Positions 35,884 to 44,620 of a stretch of DNA of 64,000 nucleotides are shown one piece after another. The translations under genes and the position numbers were made by a program. The notes under the pieces were generated by a model, which ran no database searches, was not told the DNA's origin, and saw only the letters and a list, made by a program, of their open reading frames with translations. This DNA comes from Saonia flava (GTDB lineage Bacteria > Bacteroidota > Bacteroidia > Flavobacteriales > Flavobacteriaceae), in contig NZ_JAATJJ010000001.1 of NCBI RefSeq assembly GCF_011927795.1, forward strand, positions 1,923,062 to 1,987,061. Direction: 5' to 3'. The stretch's first letter is position 1; every line of letters starts with the position of its first letter.

Positions 35884-36343
35884 GTTGCTTTGCAAATTTT
35901 CTTGTGTCTTCCTTTGTAAGCCATTTAAATCCTTCAGCTTTTTCTACCTTATTAAAAACACTTAAAATACTCTTTGGCAGAGCTGTTAATGTTCGTTTTT
36001 CCATATCTATCCATGCACCCATCATCTCACAATGTGCAACATGTCTGCCTTTATAATCGTAAAAATTATGGTGGAATGTAAAAAACTTACCGTCCTCGCT
36101 CATTCCTTGAAATTCCAAAGAAACTCTAATGGGCTTACCTGGGAAAACTTCTTTAAAATAGTAGATATGTTCATAAAAAACGACTGGCCCAATACCATGT
36201 TGAACAAACTCTTTATGTCCAAACCCTATGTCTGTAAGGAATGACATTCTCGTATGGCTCATAAAATTTATATAGGCAGAATTGGCCATATGCCTGTTTG
36301 CGTCAACATCGTTCCAGCGTATTTCAAACTCCTTTAAGTACAT
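35867..36343 (-). CDS. Acyl-CoA thioesterase (hotdog fold)
   Basis: 158 residues from the ATG at 36343; the frame reaches 36409 but the ATG puts the hotdog fold directly at the N-terminus (MYLKEFEIRWNDVDANRHM). DVDANRHMANSAYINFMSHTR matches the 4-hydroxybenzoyl-CoA thioesterase active-site helix with the Asp nucleophile. Hydrolyses an acyl-CoA, perhaps a small aromatic or fatty acyl thioester. Divergent from the flavin oxidoreductase gene across a palindrome. Confidence 0.9.
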   Translation of the reverse strand: MYLKEFEIRWNDVDANRHMANSAYINFMSHTRMSFLTDIGFGHKEFVQHGIGPVVFYEHIYYFKEVFPGKPIRVSLEFQGMSEDGKFFTFHHNFYDYKGRHVAHCEMMGAWIDMEKRTLTALPKSILSVFNKVEKAEGFKWLTKEDTRKFAKQPKDLA

Positions 36344-36394
36344 AAATAAAAATATTAAGTTCTTATGCGTGCATAATATCTTCAAAACTATGCT

Positions 36395-36402
36395 ATTTTT
36401 GA
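36395..36402 (+). promoter_or_regulatory. Candidate minus-7 box of the flavin oxidoreductase gene
   Basis: TATTTTTG, an exact TAnnTTTG match. Transcription would start near 36408, immediately before the 25-bp palindrome at 36415-36439. Confidence 0.4.
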
Positions 36403-36414
36403 AGAACAAATAGT

Positions 36415-36439
36415 ATCATCCGATTAAATCTGATGATAA
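36415..36439. promoter_or_regulatory. 25-bp near-perfect palindrome, operator or 5' hairpin
   Basis: Twelve-base arms TATCATCCGATT and AATCTGATGATA around one central A, with one mismatched pair. It lies between the divergent thioesterase and flavin oxidoreductase genes, just downstream of a candidate minus-7 box. Confidence 0.45.
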
Positions 36440-36473
36440 TTATTAAATTTAAGTCAAACTAAATTTCAAACAA

Positions 36474-37442
36474 ATGAGCGATAAAGCACCTTTCATAAAA
36501 AATCTTAATCTACCGGCCATAGCGGCACCCATGTTTTTAATTTCTGGGCCAAAAATGGTCATAGAATGTTGTAAAAACGGCATTGTAGGCACTTTTCCTG
36601 CCCTCAACCAAAGAACAAGTGAAGGTTTTGAGGAATGGCTCATTGAAATAAAAACCGAACTCAAAAAGTTTGAAGAAGAAACAGGAAAAAAACCTGCCCC
36701 TTTTGGAGTTAACCTTATTGTACACCCAACAAATCCAAGATTAGAGGCCGATGTAAAATTATGCATGAAGCACAAAGTTCCATTGGTAATAACCTCTTTG
36801 GGAGCAGTAGCTATGGTAGTAAATGCTATTCATAGTTATGGTGGACTGGTGTTCCATGATATCATTAAAAAAAGACATGCCGAAAAAGCTGCCGAAGCGG
36901 GTGTGGATGGTTTAATACTTGTTGCGGCCGGTGCCGGTGGACATGCAGGAACCATTAACCCTATGACTTTGGTGGCAGAAATCAAAAAAATATTTCAAAA
37001 AACCATTATCCTTTCGGGATGCATTAGTACTGGGAGAGACATAGCTTCTGCCAAACAAATGGGTGCAGACCTGGCATATATGGGCACAAGGTTTATCAAT
37101 ACAAAAGAAAGCAAAGCCACAGAAGAATATCGTAAAATGATTATTGATGCGGGAGCCAGTGATGTGGTCTATACTGCCGCAATATCTGGTGTACATGCCA
37201 ACTTTCTTGGAGCAAGTTTAAACGCTGCAGGCATTACAGCAGAAGACTTAAAAAAAGACACTAAAATTGATTTTGGAAAGGAATTGGACACAGAAGCAAA
37301 GGCATGGAAAACTATATGGTCTGCAGGGCAAGGAGTTGCAACCATTGATGATGTTCTAAGCATTTCCGAACTTGTACAACAATTAAAATCAGAATATAAA
37401 TCTGCTTTAGAGGAACAATCCAAATTATTGGAAGACTTGTAA
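36474..37442 (+). CDS. NAD(P)H-dependent flavin oxidoreductase (nitronate monooxygenase-like)
   Basis: A 322-residue FMN-binding TIM barrel of the NMO/2-nitropropane dioxygenase family. Marks: LNLPAIAAPMFLISGP (N-terminal strand), FGVNLIVHPTNPR, LVVAAGAGGHAG (here LILVAAGAGGHAGTINPM), LSGCISTGRDIASAKQMGADLAYMGTRF (FMN phosphate site). The family oxidises alkyl nitronates, or in other branches acts as a quinone or enoyl reductase; the actual substrate is uncertain. The hydrolase at 37455 begins 12 bp later. Confidence 0.92.
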   Translation: MSDKAPFIKNLNLPAIAAPMFLISGPKMVIECCKNGIVGTFPALNQRTSEGFEEWLIEIKTELKKFEEETGKKPAPFGVNLIVHPTNPRLEADVKLCMKHKVPLVITSLGAVAMVVNAIHSYGGLVFHDIIKKRHAEKAAEAGVDGLILVAAGAGGHAGTINPMTLVAEIKKIFQKTIILSGCISTGRDIASAKQMGADLAYMGTRFINTKESKATEEYRKMIIDAGASDVVYTAAISGVHANFLGASLNAAGITAEDLKKDTKIDFGKELDTEAKAWKTIWSAGQGVATIDDVLSISELVQQLKSEYKSALEEQSKLLEDL

Positions 37443-37454
37443 TAACCTTTTAAA

Positions 37455-38417
37455 ATGCCACTTCTCGCATCCATTTACAACCCTCCCCTATTCTATAAAA
37501 GTGGGCATTTATCCACCATATACTCCGGTCTTTTTAGAAAAGTAAATGGGGTCGAGCAAAAAAGAGAACGAATATACCTTGTAGATGGTGATTTTTTGGA
37601 TTTGGACTGGAGTTTCTCTGAAAAGGAAAGTGCAAAAGTGGTCATCCTTTTACATGGTTTGGAGGGAGATGCACAAAGGCCATACATAACGGGCAGTGCA
37701 AAGCAGTTTAATTTGGCAGGGTATGATGCCTGTGCCGTTAATTATAGGGCATGTAGTGGAGAATCCAATGCTCTTTTTTGTTCTTACCATTCAGGAGCTA
37801 CAGATGATTTAGATGCTGTAATCCAACATATTTTAAAAACTAAAGTATATACAGAGATTTACATAAAAGGATTTAGTCTCGGTGGAAATCTTCTTTTAAA
37901 GTATTTAGGAGAAAGAGATGATATTCCAAAAGAAGTTAAAGCTGGCTTGGCCATTTCTGTTCCCTGCTCTCTTTATAGTTCCCTTAAGCAATTAATGTCA
38001 TTTCAAAACATACCCTATTCAAATCGATTCAAAAAACATTTGATTAAAAAACTAAGGATAAAGCAACAGCAATTTCCAGATAACATATCAGATGCCGATA
38101 TAGCATCTATAAAAACCCTAAAAGATTTTGATGACATCTATACCAGCAGGGCACATGGATTTATAGATGCCATGGATTACTATGAAAAATGCAGTTCTTT
38201 ACAGTTTTTGCCCAAAATAAAAATTCCCACATTGATAATCAATGCAAAAAATGACAGTTTTTTAGGGCCAGAATGTTATCCTCACAAAGAAGCGGAAAGT
38301 AATCACAACATATTTTTAGAAATTCCCAAATATGGTGGGCACGTTGGTTTTTATGGCCCGCAAAATATAACATATACAGAAAAAAGGGTTATAAAATTTT
38401 TGCAAGAGTCAATTTAA
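37455..38417 (+). CDS. Alpha/beta hydrolase, YheT family
   Basis: A 320-residue cytoplasmic hydrolase. The oxyanion loop is LLHGLEGDAQRPYITG, the nucleophile elbow GFSLGG holds Ser in YIKGFSLGGNLLLKYLGE, the acid is near NAKNDSFLG, and His is in GGHVGF. AVNYRACSGE and FDDIYTSRAHGF are characteristic of YheT-type esterases. Natural substrate unknown. In an operon with the preceding flavin oxidoreductase (12-bp gap). Confidence 0.93.
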   Translation: MPLLASIYNPPLFYKSGHLSTIYSGLFRKVNGVEQKRERIYLVDGDFLDLDWSFSEKESAKVVILLHGLEGDAQRPYITGSAKQFNLAGYDACAVNYRACSGESNALFCSYHSGATDDLDAVIQHILKTKVYTEIYIKGFSLGGNLLLKYLGERDDIPKEVKAGLAISVPCSLYSSLKQLMSFQNIPYSNRFKKHLIKKLRIKQQQFPDNISDADIASIKTLKDFDDIYTSRAHGFIDAMDYYEKCSSLQFLPKIKIPTLIINAKNDSFLGPECYPHKEAESNHNIFLEIPKYGGHVGFYGPQNITYTEKRVIKFLQESI

Positions 38418-38459
38418 ACTTGTGTATTTCTTATCTTAGTGGACTTAAATAATCGTTAC

Positions 38460-38936
38460 ATGAAAAAAATATTTGCTGTATTTGCGCTTGCCACACTTAT
38501 TGTTAGCTGTGGAGAGAAAAAAGAAGAAAAAAAAGAAGGGTTTGAAGTAACTCGTACCAAAGAAGAACCTAAAGCAGTAGAAGCAGAAGGTGTGCCCGTT
38601 GATTTGAACAATAAGGGTGTCGGTCCAATAAAAGCAATTGCTTTTGGAGAGGTAATAAATACCGAAATGGCGGCTAAAGGAGAAGAGAAGTTTAAAGCTA
38701 TATGTACCGCATGTCACATGGCCGACCAAAGGATGATAGGGCCTGCACTTGCGGGAGTATATGATCGTAGAAGTCCTGAATGGGTAATGAACATGATTAT
38801 GAACCCCGACGGCATGATAAAGGAAGACCCCATTGCCAAAGCGTTATTAAAAGAATACAATAATGCCATAATGTTAAACCAAAACCTTGGTGAAGACGAG
38901 GCTAGGTCTATAGCTGAATATTTAAGGACATTATAA
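38460..38936 (+). CDS. Lipoprotein c-type cytochrome
   Basis: 158 residues from the ATG at 38460; a GTG seven codons earlier is less likely because the lipoprotein signal MKKIFAVFALATLIVSC (Cys17) begins at the ATG. A charged linker (about 20-45) leads to a small monoheme cytochrome c domain with CTACHMAD (CxxCH) and a probable axial Met in NMIMNPDGM. Membrane-anchored, facing the periplasm, carrying electrons in respiration. Closed by a strong terminator. Confidence 0.9.
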   Translation: MKKIFAVFALATLIVSCGEKKEEKKEGFEVTRTKEEPKAVEAEGVPVDLNNKGVGPIKAIAFGEVINTEMAAKGEEKFKAICTACHMADQRMIGPALAGVYDRRSPEWVMNMIMNPDGMIKEDPIAKALLKEYNNAIMLNQNLGEDEARSIAEYLRTL

Positions 38937-38961
38937 TTTTACATAGAAGTTATCTCATACT

Positions 38962-39004
38962 AGTGCTTTCATTTTCTAATTAAAAAGTGAAAGCACTTTT
39001 TATT
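38962..39004 (+). terminator. Intrinsic terminator after the cytochrome gene
   Basis: Stem AGTGCTTTCA/TGAAAGCACT (38962-38971 and 38988-38997), with extra TTTT/AAAA pairing inside, followed by TTTTATTT. Confidence 0.85.
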
Positions 39005-39014
39005 TCTACACACC

Positions 39015-40103
39015 ATGGCCGATTTTTTACACACCTCTGGAACAAAAATTCTTAATGAAAACAACGAACAGGTTTTTTTAAGAGGTGTCGGTATGGGCAA
39101 CCAGGTTTGGGAAACGGAAAATGTCCCCCTAAATCACCATTCTGAAATTGATTATGAACGGATAAAGGATATGGGGATGAATGCCGTTCGCTTCTATATA
39201 AATTTGGGAACGTTACAGGAAGATGTCTCTCCATTTAATAACAAGGTTGAAGGTGAAGGTTGGAAATGGCTTGACCAAAACATAGCTTGGGCAAAAAAAT
39301 ACGACATTTATCTTATTCTAAACCTACATATTGTTCCCGGTGGGTTTCAATCCATGGGTGATGGTGATGCCCTTTGGAAAGATGCCGTTTTTCAACAGAA
39401 AATCACTTCTTTTTGGAAGAAAGTGGCGAAAAAGTATAAAAACAAGTCTCAAATTGCCGGTTTTGGCTTGTTAAATGAACCCGTGCCGACAGATTCCATT
39501 GCACAATGGCAAAGTTTTGCCCAACATTTAGTTGATGAAATACGGAAAATTGATAAAAATCACATTGTTTTTGTTGAAAGATGTAGAGAAATAAAAGGAA
39601 ATCCAGAAGAGGATATTAATCTAAACTTTCCTTTACTGAAGGGTGATAATTTGGTCTACGAGTTTCATACATTTCAGCCCTATGGCTATACACATCAATT
39701 ATTGGAATGGGCAGGCCTTGGTGATAAAGGTTCTTATCCCGACTTAACTATAACACAATACATTAATGAATTAAATGGCGCCAACATTACCCAACAAACT
39801 GCTTATAAAAGAGATAAATCCTATCTTAAGGCAGTAATAGAACGCTTTGTGAAATGGGGAAGCACACACGAGGTTCCATTATATATGGGAGAATTTGGCT
39901 CTTGTATTCCTTCTTTTAAAAATGGAAAAGGGGGGCTTGAGTGGGTAAGAGATATGTTGACAATTGCCCATAAAAACAACCTCAGCTACACGTATCATGC
40001 ATATCATGAAGACTCCTATGGGCTTTATTATGGTGCTAAGCATTTGCCAGCCCCAGAAGCATCCAATAAAGAATTGATAGATCTATTTAAAAGTGTTCTA
40101 TAA
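39015..40103 (+). CDS. Glycoside hydrolase family 5 (cellulase-like), no export signal
   Basis: A 362-residue TIM-barrel glycosidase. Typical GH5 parts: LRGVGMGNQVW, MGMNAVRFYINLG, LILNLHIVPGGFQ, the acid/base Glu in GLLNEPVP (about residue 156) and the nucleophile Glu in LYMGEFGSC (about 295). It begins MADFLHTSG with no signal peptide, so it appears cytoplasmic and may act on imported oligosaccharides or glycosides; an upstream start with a signal was not found, and the terminator at 38962 lies just before it. No SusCD or transporter partner nearby. Confidence 0.88.
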   Translation: MADFLHTSGTKILNENNEQVFLRGVGMGNQVWETENVPLNHHSEIDYERIKDMGMNAVRFYINLGTLQEDVSPFNNKVEGEGWKWLDQNIAWAKKYDIYLILNLHIVPGGFQSMGDGDALWKDAVFQQKITSFWKKVAKKYKNKSQIAGFGLLNEPVPTDSIAQWQSFAQHLVDEIRKIDKNHIVFVERCREIKGNPEEDINLNFPLLKGDNLVYEFHTFQPYGYTHQLLEWAGLGDKGSYPDLTITQYINELNGANITQQTAYKRDKSYLKAVIERFVKWGSTHEVPLYMGEFGSCIPSFKNGKGGLEWVRDMLTIAHKNNLSYTYHAYHEDSYGLYYGAKHLPAPEASNKELIDLFKSVL

Positions 40104-40214
40104 GGGTGTCTTTTGACTCCTGTATTTATTTTCAAAATGATTCCTATTCGCTTATATCCCATAAGTAACAAACTTATTGATGAGTCGTCTTAAATTCATA
40201 ACAATAGAACAAAT

Positions 40215-40928
40215 ATGGAAGAAGAGAACGAAATATTGATTTATAAAAAAGCAAGAATAGCAGGACTTCTATATTGTTTTGTTTTTGCCGGGGGTTTCTT
40301 TGCCGAAGTATTTGTCCGTCAAAAACTAATGGTCTATGGTGACCCCATTGCAACCGCAACAAATATCTTGGCCAATGAAAGTCTTTATCGATGGGGGTTT
40401 GCAATATCTCTACTCTATTTAATCTGTAATATTCCTATTGCTCTAATTTTTTATAATATATTTAAAAGAGCTGATAAGTTCTTGGCGGCACTTCTCCTTT
40501 TGTTTTTTCTAACGGGCAATACTGTGGAAATTGTTAATATAATAAACCATTATACACCCTTGGATGTTTTGAAAATCACTTCTGGAGTAAATGGATTTAA
40601 TCAAAACCAATCCTCCTTACTGGCTTATTTATCCCTAAATGCTTTTACAACCGGTTTTGGTATTACTCTTGTGTTTTTTGCATGTTATGATTTGGTTATA
40701 GGATTGCTTATTCTCAAATCTAAATATCTTCCAAAGCTTATAGGTATATTAATGCTCATGGCAGGAGTATGTTACTTAACCAATAGTTTTTCACTTTTCC
40801 TATACCCTGAGTTTGCCGAAAAATTATTCCCTTTTGTTTTATTCCCTTGTTTTGTTGGAGAATTGGTTCTAGCTCTTTGGCTTACCTTCAAAGGAATAAA
40901 ATTATTGAGATACACATATGCTAAATAG
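40215..40928 (+). CDS. DUF4386 membrane protein
   Basis: A 237-residue inner-membrane protein with about six helices (near 15-35, 55-78, 88-110, 138-165, 172-195, 205-228). IAGLLYCFVFAGGFFAEVFVR and FGITLVFFACYDLVIGLLI match DUF4386. A hypothetical transporter- or sensor-like protein; function unknown. Monocistronic as far as can be seen. Confidence 0.88.
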   Translation: MEEENEILIYKKARIAGLLYCFVFAGGFFAEVFVRQKLMVYGDPIATATNILANESLYRWGFAISLLYLICNIPIALIFYNIFKRADKFLAALLLLFFLTGNTVEIVNIINHYTPLDVLKITSGVNGFNQNQSSLLAYLSLNAFTTGFGITLVFFACYDLVIGLLILKSKYLPKLIGILMLMAGVCYLTNSFSLFLYPEFAEKLFPFVLFPCFVGELVLALWLTFKGIKLLRYTYAK

Positions 40929-40974
40929 CTGGGTTGAATCATCAAAAGTTGAAAAGTTCAATCCAGTTGCGACT

Positions 40975-40982
40975 TAGATTTG
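40975..40982 (+). promoter_or_regulatory. Candidate minus-7 box of the ThuA gene
   Basis: TAGATTTG, an exact TAnnTTTG match, about 97 bp before the ATG at 41079, with TTG 23 nt upstream. Confidence 0.4.
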
Positions 40983-41078
40983 AAAAGTATATTTTTCTTA
41001 AGCTACGCTTTGTGAGCTCCTCATTAATTTTATTCTTATCTTCATATGCCAGACACAACCACTCTTAAATAAATGGAA

Positions 41079-42113
41079 ATGAAAAAACTAAGCTGGATTA
41101 TTTTAGTAGTACTATTTGTGACCGCATGCGGTGAAACTCCTAAAGAAAAAGAAGAGCCAAGCAAACTCAAAGCATTAATTATTGATGGTCAGAACAACCA
41201 TTATGTATGGCCTAAAACTACAATGATGATGCAGGATTATCTGGAAGAGAGCAACCTTTTTGATGTGGACATACACCGTATGGATTCTGTATGGCTTGGT
41301 ACCAAATACAACCAAAGTAGACCAGAAGCATATACCTATTTTATCGAAACTTACCCCTTGGATTCCACTGCTTATGGCATTTCTCATAAACCAATAAAAA
41401 CATCTCGTTTCTCAATTGATTTTAGTAAATATGATGTAGTAATTTCCAATCTAGGTGCAGGCACACCACGTTGGCCAGAAGAAACCGAAAAGAATTTTGA
41501 AAAGTATATGAGTGAAGGTGGTGGCTTTGTTGTTGTGCATGCCGCGGACAATGCCTGGGGAGATTGGGACGAATTCAATAAAATGATTGGAATTGGTGCA
41601 TGGGGTGGCCGTGATAGTATTACGGGACCTTATGTGTATTACACTGATGCCGGCGAACTGGAAAAAGACTATTCAGAAGGACCTAGTGGGTCGCACGGAG
41701 CGGAGTATCCCTTTATTGTTACCACACGCGCACCGGAGCATCCTATTATGAAAGGATTGCCCTCAGAATGGATGCATGCCCAAGATGAAATGTACGAACG
41801 TATGAGAGGACCTTTTGAAAACGCAACTGTTTTAGCTACTGCTTATTCGGATGTAGAAGGCAATGCTCCACCTTGGAATCCTGATGTGAAAGGCATGGGG
41901 CAACATGTTCCCTCAATGATGGCAATTAATTATGGTCAAGGTCGTGTATACCATACTACACAGGGTCATTTTGATTATTCCATGGAATGTTCGGGATTTA
42001 TCACCATGTTACAGAGAGGCGCGGAATGGGCTGCCACTGGTAATGTTACCCAAAAAATTCCAGAAGATTTTCCATCATCTGAGGAAACGGTATCAAGAAA
42101 GTGGGTGGAGTAA
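41079..42113 (+). CDS. ThuA-domain lipoprotein
   Basis: 344 residues from the ATG at 41079 (ATG 41073 also in frame). MKKLSWIILVVLFVTAC is a lipoprotein signal with Cys17. The ThuA fold (class-I glutamine-amidotransferase-like) follows: LKALIIDGQNNHYVWP, FSKYDVVISNLG, GGGFVVVHAADNAWG, and PSMMAINYGQGRVYHTTQGHF near the end. ThuA proteins occur with trehalose/disaccharide 3-keto pathways and DUF1080 enzymes; here the nearest DUF1080 gene is 32 kb away. Likely a periplasmic or surface sugar-processing protein. Confidence 0.9.
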   Translation: MKKLSWIILVVLFVTACGETPKEKEEPSKLKALIIDGQNNHYVWPKTTMMMQDYLEESNLFDVDIHRMDSVWLGTKYNQSRPEAYTYFIETYPLDSTAYGISHKPIKTSRFSIDFSKYDVVISNLGAGTPRWPEETEKNFEKYMSEGGGFVVVHAADNAWGDWDEFNKMIGIGAWGGRDSITGPYVYYTDAGELEKDYSEGPSGSHGAEYPFIVTTRAPEHPIMKGLPSEWMHAQDEMYERMRGPFENATVLATAYSDVEGNAPPWNPDVKGMGQHVPSMMAINYGQGRVYHTTQGHFDYSMECSGFITMLQRGAEWAATGNVTQKIPEDFPSSEETVSRKWVE

Positions 42114-42128
42114 ATGGTTGTTCTTAGG

Positions 42129-43727
42129 TTATAAAATCTTATACCCTTCCCTAATCTGGTCGGCAGCCACTTTATAGGTAGGATCTTCCAACACGTTTAC
42201 CTCTATTATTTGTTCAGCATTTTTTAGCAACTTAATACAGTCCTTGCTCAAATGCTGTAGGTGTACTTTTTTACCTATTTTTTGATAGCGCTCAGTTATT
42301 TTGTTCAAAGCCTCGATTGCTGACATGTCCGCAACTCGACTTTCTTTAAAATCTATAAAAACCTCGTCCGGATCATTCTGAACATCAAACTTTTCATTGA
42401 ATGCTGTTACAGAACCAAAAAATAATGGCCCGTATATTTCATAATGTTTTGCTCCATTTTTATCAAAACTTTTTCTAGCACGGATACGTTTTGCATTCTC
42501 CCAAGAATATGCCAAGGCAGAAATTATAACTCCCAATAATACTGCAACTGCTAAATTATGTGTAATAGCAGTAATCAAGGTTACCAATATCATCACTATA
42601 ACATCTGATGTGGGCATTTTTTTAAAAGTTCTAAAGCTGGCCCACTCAAACGTTCCAATAGCCACCATAAACATTAACCCCACCAATGCCGCCATAGGCA
42701 ATTGCTCTATTAAACCAGAACCAAACATGATAAACACCAATAACATAATGGCCGCAGTAATACCAGATAGACGGGCTCTGGCGCCTGAAGAAGTATTAAT
42801 TAAACTCTGACCAATCATAGCACAACCACCCATACCCGATAAAAACCCAGAAAGAATATTTGCTGTTCCTTGTGCAATACACTCACGGTTACCACTGCCA
42901 CGGGTTTCAGTAATTTCATCAATTATATTTAAAGTAAGTAAACTTTCTATAAGTCCAACACCTGCAACAATTGCCGCATAAGGCAATACTATTTTAAAAG
43001 ATGCCAATGTCAAAGGAATATTCGGTATGGACAAAGGTGGAAACCCACCTTTTATGCTTTCGCCCTCATTCATTGTATCAGCAACGGTAAGCGTATCTAT
43101 TCCAAAACCAATTACAATTGCAGAAACCACTAAAATAGCCACCAACGAAGATGGAACCGCTTTGGTAAGCTTAGGTAGTCCCCAAATTATTAGCATGGTC
43201 AAAAGGGTTAACCCAAGCATAATTCCAAAATCCATTCCTGCCAATAGGTTTTCAGTTCCTTTTTGATAAAAGTTAGGAAACTGCGCCATAAAAATGATAA
43301 TTGCCAAACCGTTCACAAATCCAAACATTACAGGGTGAGGCACTAAACGTATAAACTTTCCTAATTTTAAAAATCCTGCGGCTATTTGTAATACTCCCGC
43401 TAAAATTACTGTTGCAAATACATAGTGGAGTATACTTTCTGGCTCTATGCCTGGAAAGTTTCGTTTTAATTCCAAAATCAATCCCACAAAAATTACAGCT
43501 ACAGCACCTGTTGCACCGGAAATCATGCCAGGTCTACCTCCCAAAATAGAAGTGACCAATGCCAAAATAAAGGCCGCATATAATCCTGTCAAAGGTGAGA
43601 ATCCAGGAATTAATGCAAAAGCAATAGCCTCAGGAACTAAAGCCAGAGCAACGGTCAATCCAGATAAGATTTCTGTTTTATAATTTACTTTTTGGGAAAA
43701 ATCGAAGAGATTTAAATACTTTTTCAT
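42129..43727 (-). CDS. SulP-family inorganic anion transporter
   Basis: 532 residues from the ATG at 43727. Unusually for this phylum, AAGGAG stands 7 nt before that ATG, a classic Shine-Dalgarno site; the longer TTG frame to 43751 is therefore not used. About 12 membrane helices (20-400) with GLTVALALVPEAIAFALIPG at the SulP signature, then a C-terminal STAS domain (about 430-525; VFIDFKESRVADMSAIEALN). Imports sulfate, bicarbonate or another anion; bicarbonate is possible since no sulfate-assimilation genes are near. Confidence 0.92.
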   Translation of the reverse strand: MKKYLNLFDFSQKVNYKTEILSGLTVALALVPEAIAFALIPGFSPLTGLYAAFILALVTSILGGRPGMISGATGAVAVIFVGLILELKRNFPGIEPESILHYVFATVILAGVLQIAAGFLKLGKFIRLVPHPVMFGFVNGLAIIIFMAQFPNFYQKGTENLLAGMDFGIMLGLTLLTMLIIWGLPKLTKAVPSSLVAILVVSAIVIGFGIDTLTVADTMNEGESIKGGFPPLSIPNIPLTLASFKIVLPYAAIVAGVGLIESLLTLNIIDEITETRGSGNRECIAQGTANILSGFLSGMGGCAMIGQSLINTSSGARARLSGITAAIMLLVFIMFGSGLIEQLPMAALVGLMFMVAIGTFEWASFRTFKKMPTSDVIVMILVTLITAITHNLAVAVLLGVIISALAYSWENAKRIRARKSFDKNGAKHYEIYGPLFFGSVTAFNEKFDVQNDPDEVFIDFKESRVADMSAIEALNKITERYQKIGKKVHLQHLSKDCIKLLKNAEQIIEVNVLEDPTYKVAADQIREGYKIL

Positions 43728-43803
43728 TGGTTTTCTCCTTAGAAGCCGCAAAAATAGGGCTATTTGGCCTTTTTCGCCCCGTTATTAGAAGAAAATAACA
43801 ATT

Positions 43804-44598
43804 TTATAGGATTCCACCTGTACTTCCTCCGTCCACTTTAATTGTCGCGCCATTTGTAGCAGATGATAAGGGACTTGCCAAATAGGTTATAGTATTTGCC
43901 ACTTCTTCAACTTCGGCAAATCTTTGTATTAAAGAGGATGTACGGACATTGGTAAAAAAATCTTTCTCTACTTCCTTTTTGGTCTTGTCCTCATTCACGG
44001 CAACTTCCTCTAAAAATTGCTCCGCCCCTTCTGAAAGTGTAGAGCCAGGAAGAATAGTATTTACCGTGACATTGGTGCCTTTGGTCAATTGTGCCAACCC
44101 TCGTGAAATAGATAACATAGCCGCTTTTGTCATGCTATAAGAAATCATATCTGCTGGAACCAAAGTGGCACACTCGCTGGAAATGAATAAGATACGCCCC
44201 CATTTTGCATCCAGCATTTTTGGCAAACAATGTTTGGAAAGCCTTACACCACTCATAACATTGATTTCAAACTGATTATACCAATCTTTATCTGAAGTTT
44301 CAAAAAAAGATTCCGACTTATAAATTCCAACATTATTGATAAGAATATCAACTTTGGGCAATTGTTTTAACAACGATTGGACATCTTTAGGATTACCAAA
44401 ATCAGCGGGCAAACCTAAGATAGTAGCATTGGGAAAATCCGATTTTAATTTCTCCATGGCAACATCAACTCCTTTTTGAGTTCTTCCATTAATGATAACA
44501 TTTGCTCGTTCTTTCAACAATGACTTTGCTGTGGCAAAACCTATTCCCGAAGTAGAACCCGATATAAATGCTGTTTTATGTTCTAATTTTAAATCCAT
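43804..44598 (-). CDS. Short-chain dehydrogenase/reductase
   Basis: A 264-residue Rossmann-fold SDR. Cofactor loop GSTSGIG (Thr-Gly-x3-Gly-x-Gly type), NNVG, catalytic Ser in ILFISSE and Y-x3-K in ISYSMTKAAM; near the C-terminus NGATIKVDGG. Arg in NGRTQKG after strand 2 suggests NADP(H). Last gene of a close set with a sodium symporter and a PhyH-type oxygenase, so it probably oxidises an intermediate made by the oxygenase; substrate unknown. Confidence 0.92.
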   Translation of the reverse strand: MDLKLEHKTAFISGSTSGIGFATAKSLLKERANVIINGRTQKGVDVAMEKLKSDFPNATILGLPADFGNPKDVQSLLKQLPKVDILINNVGIYKSESFFETSDKDWYNQFEINVMSGVRLSKHCLPKMLDAKWGRILFISSECATLVPADMISYSMTKAAMLSISRGLAQLTKGTNVTVNTILPGSTLSEGAEQFLEEVAVNEDKTKKEVEKDFFTNVRTSSLIQRFAEVEEVANTITYLASPLSSATNGATIKVDGGSTGGIL

Positions 44599-44620
44599 TA
44601 ATTATATATTAAATCTATTT

